Assembly (NCBI RefSeq): GCF_002863865.1
Contig: NZ_CP022684.1
Span: 984,931-1,048,930, forward strand
Reading direction: 5' to 3'
Length of the DNA: 64,000 bases
From: Ketobacter alkanivorans
Lineage (GTDB): Bacteria; Pseudomonadota; Gammaproteobacteria; Pseudomonadales; Ketobacteraceae
Under the pieces are notes generated by a model. The model searched no databases, had not been told where the DNA came from, and saw nothing but the letters and a program-made list of their open reading frames with translations. Position numbers and translations under genes: made by a program. Of the stretch, positions 26,129-37,284 are shown one piece after another (within the stretch, counting starts at the first letter, position 1; each line of letters begins with the position of its first letter).

Positions 26129-27181
26129 ATGTCGCCACCATCAGAGGTAGCTCTCTGGCATCAAGAGACGGTGCCTATTCAATATATGCATGCGGTATTG
26201 CTTGCAGCAGAAGATTGGGATGCAGATTTCGCACATCAGCCCATTCCCAGACAACTTAAAGAGCGCTATCCCGCACATTGCGATCGAATCCCGTTGCTGG
26301 AGTTTATCCAGTTATGCTTTTGTGCTGCACAGCAGTTCCCCAAACGGGGCATTTCATACGATATTGGCTGGCAGCTGCCCCCTACCGCTTATGGCAATCT
26401 GGGTTACGCTATGCTGTGCTCCGAATCACTTTTAGACAGCGTTAACATCATGGAGCGATACTGGGCCTTAATATCCAAGTCCGTATCCCGGTTTAACTGG
26501 TATGAACAAGATGATCTGTGCGTTATTGATTTGACCATTAATGATCATCTTCAAGGGCCGCTACGAGCATTGTGGATAGAGGCTTCTCTCACCAGCTGGC
26601 AACGCTGCATTGAGTCCATGCTGGGCGAGCCTCTGACCTGGAAAGAAATCTGGCTTGACCACTCAAATACCTGCCAGCATCCGCCGAAACAGGCAGCCAT
26701 TGGCTCTGTTAAATTCAATATGCCATCGAACCAACTGCGCTTCCCTTCCAGCTATCTTAAGGTGCGTTTACCCATGGCAAATTCGCGCAGCTTTGCCATT
26801 GCAGTGGATAACTGTGAAAAAGATATGCATTTTAATGGGCTGGATGGCGGGGAACTTATCGCGCGAGTGAAGGCGTTGCTAACCCTGTCTGACTCAGGCT
26901 ACCCTAGCTTGGAAGCATTGTCAGATCAGCTCAATGTTTCCAGCCGGACCTTGCGACGCCAACTGTCTAGTTACGGCTATGGATATAAATCCATGCTGGA
27001 TCAGGTGCGCCGCCAAGATGCCATTCGCCTGTTGTGCATTAACGACTTAACGATTCAACAGGTATCGGATTTACTGGGCTATTCTGATCCAGCCAGTTTT
27101 TCCAGGGCGTTTCGCCAGTGGTCGGGCCAATCACCACAACGGTTTCGTCATCAGGGTAAAATTGAAGCCTGCCCCATATAA
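26129..27181 (+). CDS. AraC-family transcriptional regulator
   Basis: 350 aa. The N-terminal ~220 residues are an OruR/Arabinose_bd-like sensing domain. The C-terminal AraC/XylS DNA-binding domain carries two helix-turn-helix motifs (SLEALSDQLNVSSRTLRRQLSSYG, then LTIQQVSDLLGYSDPASFSRAFRQWSGQSPQRFR). An AAGG-type ribosome site and ATG at 26129 are followed by the conserved start region. It is divergent from the lipoprotein gene with a 151-base shared spacer, and ends at a bidirectional terminator facing oadB. Confidence 0.93.
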   Translation: MSPPSEVALWHQETVPIQYMHAVLLAAEDWDADFAHQPIPRQLKERYPAHCDRIPLLEFIQLCFCAAQQFPKRGISYDIGWQLPPTAYGNLGYAMLCSESLLDSVNIMERYWALISKSVSRFNWYEQDDLCVIDLTINDHLQGPLRALWIEASLTSWQRCIESMLGEPLTWKEIWLDHSNTCQHPPKQAAIGSVKFNMPSNQLRFPSSYLKVRLPMANSRSFAIAVDNCEKDMHFNGLDGGELIARVKALLTLSDSGYPSLEALSDQLNVSSRTLRRQLSSYGYGYKSMLDQVRRQDAIRLLCINDLTIQQVSDLLGYSDPASFSRAFRQWSGQSPQRFRHQGKIEACPI

Positions 27182-27212
27182 AAAGGCCGCCATATAATCA
27201 GGCGGCCTTTTT
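27181..27212. terminator. Bidirectional terminator between the araC-type gene and oadB
   Basis: GGCCGCC / GGCGGCC stem with A-run before and T-run after, serving the converging transcripts on both strands. Confidence 0.93.
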
Positions 27213-27261
27213 ATGGAACCATGGCAATGACTTCCGTCACTTACCCCTAATGCATCCAGCA

Positions 27262-28566
27262 CTAACCAACGTAGTTCAACAGGATACCTGCAGCAACTGC
27301 TGAGCCGATAACACCCGCCACGTTGGGGCCCATAGCGTGCATCAGCAGGAAGTTTTGCGGATTGGCTTCCAGACCCACTTTGTTGGAAACCCGAGCCGCC
27401 ATTGGCACAGCCGATACCCCGGCAGATCCAATCAGTGGATTAATCGCCTGCTTGGAGAATTTGTTGAGCAGCTTGGCCATCAACACGCCACAACCGGTGC
27501 CGATGCAGAACGCGGCCATACCCAACACCAAAATGCCTAGCGTCTCGGCAACCAGAAACGACGATGCACTCAACTTGGAACCGACAGCCAGCCCCAAGCC
27601 AATGGTAACAATGTTGATCAGCGCGTTTTGTGCAGTATCACTAAGGCGATCCACCACACCGCATTCGCGCATCAAATTTCCAAAACAGAACATACCCAGC
27701 AGCGGTGCAGCATCAGGCAACAATAGAGCTACCAACACCAGAATCAACATTGGGAAGATGATCTTTTCAGACTGGGAAACCGTGCGCAACTGCTCCATTT
27801 TGATTTTGCGTTCCGCTTCTGTCGTCAGCGCACGCATGATCGGTGGCTGAATCAATGGTACCAACGCCATGTAGGAATAAGCCGCAACGGCAATAGCACC
27901 CAACAGGTCCGGTGCCAACTTGGTGGTAACGTATATTGCAGTAGGCCCATCCGCACCGCCAATAATACCGATAGCCGCCGCATCAGCCAGCGAGAAGTCG
28001 ATTCCGATGTTCATACTGGTGAGGGCTAATGCACCGAGCAGGGCAGCAAAAATACCGAACTGCGCTGCCGCACCCAACAACAAAGTGCGAGGATTGGCCA
28101 GCAAAGGGCCAAAATCCGTCATGGCGCCTACGCCCATAAAGATTAACAGCGGAAACAACCCGGTGGTTAAGCCTACGGTATAGATGAGATACAGTATGCC
28201 GTCAGAATGGCCGCCAGCTTTCACCATGTAAGCGACTTTATCGTGAATTTCCGGTGTAGCGGCATACCAGGCATTTGTCACCTGAGTGGCAGTCGCATCC
28301 GTCGCCAAGTTCAGCACGGATTTGATACTGTCCACAAGCGCCACATCACCATAGTACAGCGCGTGACCCAAGGCAGATTCTGCCATTCCGGCAACCGGGA
28401 TGTTAGAAAGAATGCCGCCCACGCCGATGGGTACCAGCAGCAAGGGTTCAAAGCCCTTTTTGATGGCCAGCCAAAGCAACAACAGCCCCACCACGATCAT
28501 CACCCCCTGGCCAATTTCCAGGTGGTAAATGCCGGTGCTATGCCAAAGCTTTACTAAATTATCCAT
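27262..28566 (-). CDS. oadB: OadB, Na+-translocating oxaloacetate decarboxylase beta subunit
   Basis: 434 aa, multi-spanning membrane protein with the OadB/GcdB/MmdB conserved regions ([29 protein letters not shown] at the C-terminus, [45 protein letters not shown] in the middle with the Asp of the Na+ pathway). It decarboxylates the carboxybiotin carried by OadA and pumps Na+ outward. It follows oadA by 15 bases. Confidence 0.96.
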   Translation of the reverse strand: MDNLVKLWHSTGIYHLEIGQGVMIVVGLLLLWLAIKKGFEPLLLVPIGVGGILSNIPVAGMAESALGHALYYGDVALVDSIKSVLNLATDATATQVTNAWYAATPEIHDKVAYMVKAGGHSDGILYLIYTVGLTTGLFPLLIFMGVGAMTDFGPLLANPRTLLLGAAAQFGIFAALLGALALTSMNIGIDFSLADAAAIGIIGGADGPTAIYVTTKLAPDLLGAIAVAAYSYMALVPLIQPPIMRALTTEAERKIKMEQLRTVSQSEKIIFPMLILVLVALLLPDAAPLLGMFCFGNLMRECGVVDRLSDTAQNALINIVTIGLGLAVGSKLSASSFLVAETLGILVLGMAAFCIGTGCGVLMAKLLNKFSKQAINPLIGSAGVSAVPMAARVSNKVGLEANPQNFLLMHAMGPNVAGVIGSAVAAGILLNYVG

Positions 28567-28581
28567 GGTTTAGCGCTCCGC

Positions 28582-30372
28582 TCAGCCGATGATCATCAGT
28601 TGATCGCCTACTTTTACGGCGTCGCCTTCTTTCACAGTCACTGCCGATACCGTACCGGTTTTGACAGCACGTATCTCGGTTTCCATCTTCATGGCTTCAA
28701 GAATTACGATCACGTCACCTTCTTGAACCTGCTGCCCGGTTGCAACCTTCACTTTGAAGATGTTACCGGCCAGCGGTGCCAACACAGGCTCACCAGCGCC
28801 CGCTGCAGGTGCTGCTGTTACAGGTGCGGCAGCGGCAGGAGCAGGTGCCACACTGGAAATATCGCCACCTTCGGCAACCTGTACCACGTAGGATTGCCCA
28901 CTTACCGTTACGGTGTAAACGCTGCTATCACCCGCGGCCACCTTGGCAGGCGCCGCTGCAGGTGCTGCGTCGGCTGCGGTAGGAGCCGGTTCGAAAGCAT
29001 CTGGGTTACCACGGTTTTCCAGGAACTTCAGACCAATCTGTGGGAACAGCGCATAGGTCAGCACGTCGTCCACCGCGTCGGCAGCCAGTTTGATGCCTTT
29101 CTCGGCAGCAAGCTTTTTCAGCTCGGCACTGAGTTTGTCCATTTCCGGCTCAAGCAAATCTGCGGGGCGGCAGGTAACAGGCTCTTTGCCTTCCAGCACC
29201 CGCGCCTGCAACTCTTTATTGAAAGGTGCAGGGGCTGCTCCGTATTCGCCCTTGAGCACGCCAGCGGTCTCTTTGGAGATACTTTTGTAGCGCTCGCCGG
29301 TCAGCACGTTCAACACCGCCTGCGTGCCTACGATTTGCGAGGTTGGGGTAACCAGAGGGATAAAGCCAAGATCTTCACGCACGCGGGGAATTTCAGCCAA
29401 AACCTCGTCCAACTTGTCGCCGGCACCCTGCTCTCTCAATTGGCTTTCCATGTTGGTCAACATGCCACCAGGTACTTGCGCTACCAGGATTCGGGAATCA
29501 ACCCCTCTTAGTGCACCTTCAAATTTGGCGTATTTCTTTCTCACTTCGCGGAAATAAGCAGCCACTTCCTCCAACAGGATAATATCCAGCCCGGTATCGC
29601 GCTCAGTACCTTGCAGTATTGCTACCACCGCCTCTGTGGGTGAGTGGCCATAGGTCATACTCATTGATGAAATCGCGGTGTCTACGTTGTCGATTCCAGC
29701 TTCGGCACACTTCAGCGCAGTCGCAGTAGACATCCCGGTGGTGGCGTGACACTGCATGTGCACGGGGATATCCAGTGTTTCTTTCAGGCGGCTTACCAGT
29801 TCGTAACCCACGTATGGCTTTAATAGACCGGCCATATCTTTGATACAGATAGAATTGGCGCCCATATCTTCGATGGTCTTCGCCATATCCACCCACATGT
29901 CGATGGTGTGAACCGGGCTGACGGTATAGGAGATCGTGCCCTGAGCATGCTTGCCTTGCTTCAGAACGGCCTTGACGGCGGTTTCCAGGTTACGCGGATC
30001 ATTCATTGCGTCGAACACGCGGAACACGTCCACGCCGTTCACGGCAGCACGTTCCACAAATTTATTCACCACATCGTCGGCATAGTGGCGGTAGCCCAGC
30101 AGGTTTTGTCCACGCAACAGCATTTGCTGTGGGGTCTTGGGCATGGCTTGCTTTAATAATCGAATTCTTTCCCATGGATCTTCGCCCAAATAGCGAATAC
30201 AGGAATCGAAGGTGGCGCCGCCCCAGGATTCGATAGACCAAAAGCCTACTTGATCCAGTTTGTCTGCAATGGGGAGCATGTCATCAATACGCATGCGGGT
30301 TGCAAAAAGCGATTGGTGCGCGTCACGAAGAACAACGTCTGTAATACCTAAAGGTTTTTTTACCTTATTCAT
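28582..30372 (-). CDS. oadA: OadA, oxaloacetate decarboxylase alpha subunit
   Basis: 596 aa. N-terminal carboxyltransferase domain ([18 protein letters not shown], residues ~9-26; metal-site [11 protein letters not shown] and HCHATTGM-like [12 protein letters not shown]), then a conserved PYC/OADA domain (residues ~300-440). An Ala/Pro-rich linker follows, then a biotinyl domain with biotin Lys at K562 in EAMKMETE. It moves the carboxyl group from oxaloacetate to biotin for OadB. Middle gene of oadGAB. Confidence 0.97.
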   Translation of the reverse strand: MNKVKKPLGITDVVLRDAHQSLFATRMRIDDMLPIADKLDQVGFWSIESWGGATFDSCIRYLGEDPWERIRLLKQAMPKTPQQMLLRGQNLLGYRHYADDVVNKFVERAAVNGVDVFRVFDAMNDPRNLETAVKAVLKQGKHAQGTISYTVSPVHTIDMWVDMAKTIEDMGANSICIKDMAGLLKPYVGYELVSRLKETLDIPVHMQCHATTGMSTATALKCAEAGIDNVDTAISSMSMTYGHSPTEAVVAILQGTERDTGLDIILLEEVAAYFREVRKKYAKFEGALRGVDSRILVAQVPGGMLTNMESQLREQGAGDKLDEVLAEIPRVREDLGFIPLVTPTSQIVGTQAVLNVLTGERYKSISKETAGVLKGEYGAAPAPFNKELQARVLEGKEPVTCRPADLLEPEMDKLSAELKKLAAEKGIKLAADAVDDVLTYALFPQIGLKFLENRGNPDAFEPAPTAADAAPAAAPAKVAAGDSSVYTVTVSGQSYVVQVAEGGDISSVAPAPAAAAPVTAAPAAGAGEPVLAPLAGNIFKVKVATGQQVQEGDVIVILEAMKMETEIRAVKTGTVSAVTVKEGDAVKVGDQLMIIG

Positions 30373-30418
30373 GGGAATTGGCCTTTTTGTGGTTTTGCTT
30401 AACTCTGGTATCGACTCG

Positions 30419-30664
30419 CTACTTGTGGCGCGAACGATGCCGGTGTATTGCGGCTGCGATAACAGCCATCAACTGACCATCAGTTGCCTGAGTAGGCTTC
30501 TGGCCAGCGGATGTTGGTGTTGAGGGAGCTTCGGGGTCTGGCATGAATCTGGAAATCAGGGCGGACATACCGCTTGTTGTAACGACAAGCAGCACTAAGA
30601 AAGAGAATACCGCTCCCATTCCAATGGCCATCAGGTTGACACCTTCCCACAGCAAATTGCTCAT
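30419..30664 (-). CDS. oadG: OadG, oxaloacetate decarboxylase gamma subunit
   Basis: 81 aa. One N-terminal membrane helix ([25 protein letters not shown]), a Pro/Thr-rich middle, and a short tail containing a His-containing end ([11 protein letters not shown]), typical for OadG, which binds Zn2+ and holds OadA to OadB. The HRHRSRH tail fits the zinc-binding role. A GAGG ribosome site precedes the ATG. First gene of the oadGAB unit. Confidence 0.9.
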   Translation of the reverse strand: MSNLLWEGVNLMAIGMGAVFSFLVLLVVTTSGMSALISRFMPDPEAPSTPTSAGQKPTQATDGQLMAVIAAAIHRHRSRHK

Positions 30665-31040
30665 TTTTTCGCCTCGATAGTGGTTTCACCTAACGCTGCA
30701 CGGGGGGCTTCCCAATAATGAACGTCTTTTCAGACGCGCAAAAAACCCTCGGAACCCCGAACGCACAAGCTGCGCAAATTTACCGGTTATACCTACCCAT
30801 AGCAACCTGAAGATGGCAAAAAGAGCCGGAAAAACCGCCCATTAGCGCCTATAAACTGGCTATTTAAGTATCACGATTGGTGGCTCATGTACGCAGTAAA
30901 AATCAATGGCTGCACGGACGTTTTGACCGCAATTTGTGACCGGCCAGTCCCAGGCTGGAAGCAAGCACAGCAGCAGGTGGGTTATGTTCAAACTGAAACA
31001 GAGTAGAAAGCAAACGGAGGGAATTTCGAAGATAAAAAAA
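30665..31040. other. Gene-free spacer between oadG and tRNA-Arg
   Basis: About 375 bases without a supported gene. It should hold the oadGAB promoter on the minus strand, but no clear -35/-10 pair was found. A 39-codon frame at ~30887 lacks a ribosome site and is not called. Confidence 0.6.
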
Positions 31041-31066
31041 GGGGTTACGTAAAACGTAACCCCTTT
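31034..31066. terminator. Bidirectional terminator after tRNA-Arg(ACG)
   Basis: 10-bp stem GGGGTTACGT / ACGTAACCCC with AAA loop, A-run before and T-containing tail after. On the minus strand it ends the tRNA transcript. Confidence 0.92.
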
Positions 31067-31073
31067 CTCAATA

Positions 31074-31150
31074 TGGCGCGCCCGGCACGATTCGAACGTG
31101 CGACCGCCTGGTTCGTAGCCAGGTACTCTATCCAGCTGAGCTACGGGCGC
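31074..31150 (-). tRNA. tRNA-Arg (ACG)
   Basis: 77 nt cloverleaf on the minus strand: acceptor GCGCCCG/CGGGCGC, D stem GCTC/GAGT-type, anticodon loop CTACGAA (ACG), T loop TTCGAAT, encoded CCA. It stands downstream of tRNA-Ser, the arrangement found after csrA in Pseudomonas. Confidence 0.97.
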
Positions 31151-31287
31151 GTGGGTGATGCATTCTACGTATCCAGCCTTTCATGTCAATCAAAAATGAT
31201 AATTTTCTAATCAACTTTCAAGCAATTACGTGATCAACATCTTTTCAGTTGCTTGGCCACCCTAAACCTCTGGATAACCCTGAAAAA

Positions 31288-31379
31288 TGGCGGAGAAGGA
31301 GGGATTCGAACCCTCGATACGGGATAAACCGTATACTCCCTTAGCAGGGGAGCGCCTTCAGCCTCTCGGCCACCTCTCC
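31288..31379 (-). tRNA. tRNA-Ser (GCT)
   Basis: 92 nt, class II tRNA with a long variable arm (ATACGG...CCGTAT stem), acceptor GGAGAGG paired with CTTCTCC (one G-T), anticodon loop CTGCTAA (GCT), T loop TTCGAAT and encoded CCA. Confidence 0.97.
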
Positions 31380-31472
31380 GAAACGTGCGCGAGATAATAC
31401 TCGTCTTTGTTAAAAATTCCTAGCCCAAATCGCTGATTTAGATGGAATTAATTATTCGTAGTCCATAAAAGC

Positions 31473-31500
31473 AAAAAAAGCGATGGCCAGCATCGCTTTT
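31473..31500. terminator. Intrinsic terminator after csrA
   Basis: Stem AAAGCGATG / CATCGCTTT with a 5-base loop, followed on the minus strand by a T-run, 18 bases after the csrA stop. Confidence 0.92.
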
Positions 31501-31518
31501 CCATTACCGATCAGCCCA

Positions 31519-31707
31519 TTACAGTTCGTTATGGTCTGAGGTTTTTTCCCGCTGAATGCGTTGGTATATCTCTTCACGATGAACGGCCACTTCCTTTGGC
31601 GCATTAACACCAATACGCACCTGGTTGCCCTTCACTCCCAGCACGGTCACAGTGACTTCATCACCGATCATCAACGTTTCGCCGACACGGCGAGTCAAAA
31701 TTAACAT
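31519..31707 (-). CDS. csrA: CsrA/RsmA, RNA-binding post-transcriptional regulator
   Basis: 62 aa with the full CsrA sequence pattern: [20 protein letters not shown] start, [32 protein letters not shown]. The key RNA-contacting residues near the start (L4, R6, R7) and the end of the core (R44-type VHREE) are present. A dimer that binds GGA motifs near ribosome sites. Two sponge RNAs with many GGA motifs lie at 46.8-47.5 kb in this same window. Downstream of lysC with its own 151-base spacer. Confidence 0.97.
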   Translation of the reverse strand: MLILTRRVGETLMIGDEVTVTVLGVKGNQVRIGVNAPKEVAVHREEIYQRIQREKTSDHNEL

Positions 31708-31858
31708 ATCCTTCTCCTGTTACTACTGCTCCCGGGGCATCCCAGCCAACCAGCCCAAATACGCCCATATTTATAAAGCACAAACCTAATCTAATTATTG
31801 ACCAGGTTTCCCATTTTGGTAGGGCAGCAGATAGATTTATTTCGGTTAAAGGTCAAGT

Positions 31859-33094
31859 TTACTTGGCTTCGAACGGTTCTTTATCCAGCTCAAAACCACT
31901 GTGTAGGGCCCGCACGGCCAGTTCCAGGTACTTCTCTTCGATGATCACCGATATCTTGATTTCAGATGTGGAAATCATTTGGATATTGATGCTTTCTTGT
32001 GCCAGAACTTTAAACATGTTGCTCGCCACTCCGGCATGGGAACGCATCCCTACACCCACCATGGATACTTTGGCGATGGAAGCATCTGACTGAACTTCCT
32101 TGGCTCCAATCTCTGAAGCGATATTCTTCAGTACATTGGTGGCCTTTTCCATTTCGTTTTTGTGCACGGTGAAGGTGAAATCGGTTGTCTTGTCCGCTCC
32201 CACGTTCTGCACAATCATATCGACTTCGATGTTGGCCTCACCCACTGGCCCCAGGATGCGATACGCTGCACCGGGGATATCCGGAACGCCACGAACTATG
32301 ATTTTGGCTTCGTCGCGGTTAAACGCTATTCCCGAGATGACAGGTTGTTCCATGGGATCCTCTTGATCTACTGTAATTAGGGTTCCGGGGCCATCTTCAA
32401 AACTGGACAGCACGCGGAGAGGTACATTGTATTTGCCAGCGAACTCAACTGAGCGAATTTGCAGCACTTTTGAGCCCTGACTGGCCATCTCCAGCATTTC
32501 CTCGAAGGTAATCTGGCTGAGCCTGCGGGCACTACTCACTACGCGTGGATCGGTAGTGTATACGCCATCGACATCGGTATAGATCTGGCATTCATCAGCC
32601 TTCAGCGCAGCCGCCAAAGCGACTCCGGTCGTGTCAGAGCCACCTCGACCCAGAGTGGTGATATTACCCTCACCATCGACACCCTGAAAGCCCGCCACAA
32701 CGACTATTCGACCCTTCGCCAGGTCATCACGGATACGCTTGGCATCGATTTCCTGGATACGGGCTTTGCCATGGGCATCATCGGTCAGGATTCGTACTTG
32801 AGCGCCGGTGTAAGAACGAGCATCGTAGCCGTCACTTTGCAAGGCCATGCTCAACAATGCGATGGTAACCTGCTCACCAGTAGTCACCAACACATCCAGC
32901 TCCCGCGCAGAGGGCTGGGGGGTCATATCGTTTGCCAACGCCAGAAGACGATTGGTTTCTCCGCTCATGGCGGACACCACGACGACAACGTCATGGCCTT
33001 CATCACGAAAACGCTCTACGCGTTTGGCAACATTGCGAATACGCTCTATGGTGCCTACCGATGTACCGCCGTATTTTTGAACAATTAGCGCCAT
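31859..33094 (-). CDS. lysC: LysC, aspartate kinase
   Basis: 411 aa. Starts MALIVQKYGGTSVGTIERIRNVA (KYGGTS substrate motif). The kinase domain includes VVVSAMSGETNRLLALA, GFQGVDGEGNITTLGRGGSDTTGVALAAAL and DVDGVYTTDPR. Two ACT domains form the C-terminal third, where lysine/threonine bind for feedback. It phosphorylates aspartate at the start of the Lys/Met/Thr pathway. In relatives of this length a second internal start can yield a beta subunit; a possible one is at M246-MEQPVISGIAF. It stands between alaS and csrA, as in Pseudomonas. Confidence 0.96.
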   Translation of the reverse strand: MALIVQKYGGTSVGTIERIRNVAKRVERFRDEGHDVVVVVSAMSGETNRLLALANDMTPQPSARELDVLVTTGEQVTIALLSMALQSDGYDARSYTGAQVRILTDDAHGKARIQEIDAKRIRDDLAKGRIVVVAGFQGVDGEGNITTLGRGGSDTTGVALAAALKADECQIYTDVDGVYTTDPRVVSSARRLSQITFEEMLEMASQGSKVLQIRSVEFAGKYNVPLRVLSSFEDGPGTLITVDQEDPMEQPVISGIAFNRDEAKIIVRGVPDIPGAAYRILGPVGEANIEVDMIVQNVGADKTTDFTFTVHKNEMEKATNVLKNIASEIGAKEVQSDASIAKVSMVGVGMRSHAGVASNMFKVLAQESINIQMISTSEIKISVIIEEKYLELAVRALHSGFELDKEPFEAK

Positions 33095-33239
33095 TGCAAT
33101 AATTCTTAGATAGGATTAAAGGTATAGGTTCAGCATTACAGGCAGGAAAGATAACCGTTCTGCAAATGAAACTAAAGGCCTGTATTGTATACCTTTTGTT
33201 GTAGGACAAAAGTACAAAAAGGCCATATTTCATTCGCCT

Positions 33240-35837
33240 TTAGAGTTTATCAGTCAACCAGCTTTCCACACTAGCAATTGCGGCTGGCAATTTATCCACA
33301 TCTGGACCCCCAGCCATTGCCAGATCCGGGCGACCGCCACCTTTGCCGCCCAGCTGTTGCGCCACGTAATTCACCAGATCCCCTGCCTTCACCTTGCTGG
33401 TGAGATCTTTGGTCACGCCAGCCACCAGACTGGCTTTGTCTCCACCGGCTCCTAATACGATGATGCCTGAGCCCATTTTGTCTTTGAGCTTGTCCACCAT
33501 GTCGCGCAGGGATTTTCCGTCGACCCCTTCCACTACGGCACTCAGCACTTTAACACCTGCCAGTTCTTTGGCCTGCTGCAGCAGGTCATCACCGGCGCTA
33601 CTGGCCAGTTTGGCTTTTTGCTTTTCCAGTTCTTTCTCAAGGGTTTTTACCCGATCCAGAATCTGCTGAACCTTGTCCAGACTGGTGTCACGGGAGCCTT
33701 TTACCAGGGCACCAATTTTATTCAGCACGGCGTCCGACTCATCCACCCAAGCCATGGCTCCGGCACCGGTTACAGCTTCGATCCTGCGCACACCGGCGGC
33801 AACGCCACCTTCTGAGATAATACGAAACAGTCCGATATCACCGGTACGACGGGCGTGGGTACCACCACAGAGTTCAATAGAGAAGTTATCCTCCCCCATG
33901 GAGAGCACGCGCACTTCATCGTCATATTTCTCACCAAACAGGGCCATTGCGCCTTTGGCCTTGGCGACCTCAATGGCCATAAGCTCGGTGGTGACCGGGG
34001 TGTTGGCTCGAATCTGTTCGTTTACCAGACGTTCCACCTCTTTGATCTCTTGCGGTTTCATGGCTTCCAGATGGGCAAAGTCAAAACGCAGGCGATCGGC
34101 TGTCACCATGGAGCCTTTCTGAGCCACGTGCTCCCCCAGCACCTTGCGCAGAGCGGCGTGCATCAGGTGAGTGGCGGAGTGGTTAAGACGGATGGCTTGA
34201 CGGCGGGTGTTGTCGATTGTGGCGGTGACGCTGTCACCTACTTTCAGCTCTCCACTGGCCAATACGCCATGATGCAGGTGGGCATCACGCTCTTTGGTGG
34301 TATCGGTCACGTCAAACGTAGCGTCCGAGCTTCGGATAAAACCAACATCGCCGACCTGCCCACCGGACTCGGCATAGAATGGGGTATTGTTAAGAACGAT
34401 CACGGCCTGCTGCCCGGCTGTGATTGCAGCGACCGACTGCCCTTCTACGAACAGCTCCACTACACTGGATTCACCCGCAATGTCGTCATAACCACAGAAC
34501 TCGCTGGCACTGGTGACTTCCAGACCGTCGTGGTAGTTGGCCTTGAACTTGCCAGCCTCTTTGGAGCGCTTTTTCTGTTGCTCCATCTCTTTCTCGAAAC
34601 CGGCTTCATCAATGGTGAGTTCACGCTCACGGGCGATATCGGCGGTCAAATCCGCAGGGAAACCATAGGTGTCGTAGAGCTTGAACACCACATCACCGGG
34701 AATCTGGGTGCCCTGTAAGGTTTCCAGATCCTGCTCCAGAATGCGCAGGCCCTGCTCGAGAGTCTTGGCGAACTGCTCTTCTTCGAGCTTTAGTACTTTC
34801 TCTACCTGAGCCTGGCTTTGCTTAAGCTCCGGGTAGGCATCCCCCATCTCGGCAACCAAGGGGGCTACCAGCCGGTGGAAGAACAAATCTTTCATCCCCA
34901 GCTGATTACCATGACGAATGGCTCGACGCAGAATACGACGCAACACGTAACCGCGCCCTTCGTTAGACGGCATCACGCCATCGGTAATCAGGAATGAGCA
35001 GGAACGAATGTGATCGGCGATTACCCGTAAGGATTTATTGTCGAGATCCTGGGTACCCACAATATTGGCAGTGGCCTTTAGCAGGTTGGTAAATAGATCA
35101 ATTTCGTAGTTGCTGTGCACGCCTTGCATGACCGCCGCAATACGCTCCAGGCCCATGCCGGTATCCACGGAAGGCTTGGGCAGCGGTTGCAGCTCACCAT
35201 CTGGCTGTCGGTCGTACTGCATGAACACCAGGTTCCATATTTCGATGTAACGATCGCCATCTTCTTCAGGGCTGCCTGGAGGCCCACCCCACACATCGGC
35301 GCCGTGATCGTAGAAGATTTCGGTGCAGGGGCCGCAGGGGCCAGTGTCACCCATCTGCCAGAAATTGCTGTCCGCCCCCAGGCGCGAGAAACGCTGTGGA
35401 TCGACGCCCATTTCCTTCAGCCAGATGTCTTCTGCCTCTTGGTCCTCGTGGTAGACGGTCACCCACAACTTTTCTTTGGGCAGGCCCAGGGTCTCGGTCA
35501 GAAACTGCCATGCGAAACGGATGGCTTCGGGCTTGAAGTAGTCGCCAAAACTGAAGTTACCCAACATTTCGAAAAAGGTATGGTGACGGGCGGTGTAGCC
35601 CACGTTTTCCAGATCGTTATGCTTACCGCCAGCACGCACACAGCGCTGAGATGAGGTAGCACGGCTGTAACCACGCTGATCGCGCCCCAGAAACACGTCC
35701 TTGAATTGAACCATGCCCGCATTGGTGAACAGCAGGGTTGGATCGTTACCTGGCACCAGAGTGCTGCTGGCAACCACTTCGTGGCCTTGAGACTGAAAAT
35801 ATTCGAGGAATGCTTTGCGGATTTCTGAGGTTTTCAT
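33240..35837 (-). CDS. alaS: AlaS, alanyl-tRNA synthetase
   Basis: 865 aa from the ATG at 35837, which gives the usual [22 protein letters not shown] start; a longer frame from 35903 adds 22 unconserved residues. Class II aminoacylation domain ([23 protein letters not shown]), editing domain with [12 protein letters not shown] and [13 protein letters not shown] zinc-site motifs, and the C-Ala/DHHA1 tail with a Gly-rich [15 protein letters not shown]. It charges tRNA-Ala and clears Ser/Gly errors. It lies between recX and lysC. Confidence 0.97.
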   Translation of the reverse strand: MKTSEIRKAFLEYFQSQGHEVVASSTLVPGNDPTLLFTNAGMVQFKDVFLGRDQRGYSRATSSQRCVRAGGKHNDLENVGYTARHHTFFEMLGNFSFGDYFKPEAIRFAWQFLTETLGLPKEKLWVTVYHEDQEAEDIWLKEMGVDPQRFSRLGADSNFWQMGDTGPCGPCTEIFYDHGADVWGGPPGSPEEDGDRYIEIWNLVFMQYDRQPDGELQPLPKPSVDTGMGLERIAAVMQGVHSNYEIDLFTNLLKATANIVGTQDLDNKSLRVIADHIRSCSFLITDGVMPSNEGRGYVLRRILRRAIRHGNQLGMKDLFFHRLVAPLVAEMGDAYPELKQSQAQVEKVLKLEEEQFAKTLEQGLRILEQDLETLQGTQIPGDVVFKLYDTYGFPADLTADIARERELTIDEAGFEKEMEQQKKRSKEAGKFKANYHDGLEVTSASEFCGYDDIAGESSVVELFVEGQSVAAITAGQQAVIVLNNTPFYAESGGQVGDVGFIRSSDATFDVTDTTKERDAHLHHGVLASGELKVGDSVTATIDNTRRQAIRLNHSATHLMHAALRKVLGEHVAQKGSMVTADRLRFDFAHLEAMKPQEIKEVERLVNEQIRANTPVTTELMAIEVAKAKGAMALFGEKYDDEVRVLSMGEDNFSIELCGGTHARRTGDIGLFRIISEGGVAAGVRRIEAVTGAGAMAWVDESDAVLNKIGALVKGSRDTSLDKVQQILDRVKTLEKELEKQKAKLASSAGDDLLQQAKELAGVKVLSAVVEGVDGKSLRDMVDKLKDKMGSGIIVLGAGGDKASLVAGVTKDLTSKVKAGDLVNYVAQQLGGKGGGRPDLAMAGGPDVDKLPAAIASVESWLTDKL

Positions 35838-35969
35838 AGCAGTGGCTATCTGAACTCGCTGATTCGGTAAGTTTAGGGGGCGATTGGCCCGAACAGGGCG
35901 CAATCAGCAAAAGGCGAAGTTTACCATCTATTGGGACTATTGCATCTAGGGTGGATGTAATTTAGGGGC

Positions 35970-36440
35970 TCAGGGGTCGTAAGGGTCATACTGATCCGCC
36001 GGATCAAATTTCAACGCATGATTGATCTGATCAAGGGTGAATCCGCGATACTGAAGGAACCGCATCTGCTTGGCTCGGGTTTTGATGTCCGTGTCGCGCT
36101 TAATGCCAAAGCGGCGCTGACAGGTAGCAACTGCCTGCTCGAACCAATCGACCGGGTTGGCTTCCAGCGCCTGCTGGATTGTATCCTGGTCGATCCCTTT
36201 CTGCTTAAGCTCTGACTGAATGCGAATGAGACCGTGCCCCTGATTGATACGGCCTCGCACCAAATTCACGGCAAAACGGGCATCACTCTGCAACCCCCGC
36301 TCTGCCATCTGCATCAGTACCTGCTCCACCAGTTCGGGATCGTACTTGGCGGACAACTTAACGCTCAGTTCGCGCGCGCTGTATTCACGCCGCGCCAGCA
36401 GTTGCATCACCTTCTCCCGAATCTCCTGCTGGGCTTCCAT
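35970..36440 (-). CDS. recX: RecX, modulator of RecA
   Basis: 156 aa, basic helical repeat protein. RecX features: REYSARELSVKLSAKYDPELVEQVLMQMAERGLQSDARFA, then RGRINQGHGLIRIQSELKQKGI and RFLQYRGFTLDQINHALK at the C-terminus. It limits RecA filament growth. Usually next to recA; here recA is 5.5 kb away (41921-42952), with other genes between. It begins 6 bases after the phasin-like gene, so the two are probably co-transcribed. Confidence 0.92.
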   Translation of the reverse strand: MEAQQEIREKVMQLLARREYSARELSVKLSAKYDPELVEQVLMQMAERGLQSDARFAVNLVRGRINQGHGLIRIQSELKQKGIDQDTIQQALEANPVDWFEQAVATCQRRFGIKRDTDIKTRAKQMRFLQYRGFTLDQINHALKFDPADQYDPYDP

Positions 36441-36446
36441 CTCTGC

Positions 36447-37193
36447 TTATGCGACCGTTTCAGGGGTCAATCGTTTGATCAAGGCTTCCAGGCGGCTCAG
36501 CGCTGCCTCTACCTTCATACCTTTGAGCTGACGACGGGCATCGAATTCTGCCAGGGCCTGGGGCTTGCTTTTGGCAGGGCGACGACCGCTCACATCACCT
36601 TGCTGCACCTGCAGGGTCAACGCGTTCACTTCAAGCTGCTGCTGATCATCCAGCGACAGTCCGGCAGCTTGCTCACAGGCCCGAGCCAATCGCGCTGTCA
36701 GCTCTGGGCTAAGGCTGACTGGCGACTGCTTTTCGGTTGCCTTTACCGGCTTTCGAGCTGCGACCTTTTGCTGCTGCGGCTTAGCAGGCTGCTTGGGCAC
36801 AGATTTGAGCGCCTGACTTGCGGGCGCCCTGGTTTTGGCGACGGGCCGGCTTTGAACGATACGGGCCGGAGCCGGTTTCGCGGCGGCGAGGGCTGGTGGA
36901 TCTGTGCGGTTCAAAGCCTGCTCACCCTCTTCTACCAACTCATCAAATACCCTGAGGGATTCCTCCACCAGCAGGTTGATGGTGCCCGTACCTAGCAAGC
37001 TAATGCGCCCCACCACTGTATCGGAACCGCCAAGGGGCTCACCCATATCCACGATCTGCCGATACAGACGCGTGCGCTCCGAATCCACGATACTGGCTAA
37101 TCCGACACCAGCCAGGCCCACCTTACGCAGATTGATCTTCACTTTCTCTGCCAAAGACAAGTCTTCCACTACCATGTCAGTTAACTTTCCCAT
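36447..37193 (-). CDS. Phasin-like protein with Pro/Ala/Lys-rich linker (tentative)
   Basis: 248 aa. The N-terminal half shows two similar segments (LRKVGLAGVGLASIVDSERTRLYRQIVDMGE and LLGTGTINLLVEESLRVFDELVEEGEQAL) that match the PHA-granule protein pattern LAGLGA..KLF..LV..GE (TIGR01837-type). A basic Pro/Ala/Lys-rich linker (residues ~100-155) follows, then a helical C-terminal part. PhaF/PhaI-type phasins coat polyhydroxyalkanoate granules and some bind DNA with a Lys/Ala-rich tail. This is similarity by eye; no PHA synthase lies here. Co-transcribed with recX. Confidence 0.45.
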   Translation of the reverse strand: MGKLTDMVVEDLSLAEKVKINLRKVGLAGVGLASIVDSERTRLYRQIVDMGEPLGGSDTVVGRISLLGTGTINLLVEESLRVFDELVEEGEQALNRTDPPALAAAKPAPARIVQSRPVAKTRAPASQALKSVPKQPAKPQQQKVAARKPVKATEKQSPVSLSPELTARLARACEQAAGLSLDDQQQLEVNALTLQVQQGDVSGRRPAKSKPQALAEFDARRQLKGMKVEAALSRLEALIKRLTPETVA

Positions 37194-37284
37194 GTTATTT
37201 CTCTCGTAATCGTTGTGATGAGGAGGGCTTCCGACCTTAGCTACGATCGGCGATGGTCGCTATGCTACACAAAATTGATAAGAA

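Noticed and set aside
30887..31006. 39-codon frame in the oadG-tRNA spacer
   Set aside because: No ribosome site and no homology signal by eye; too short to support.
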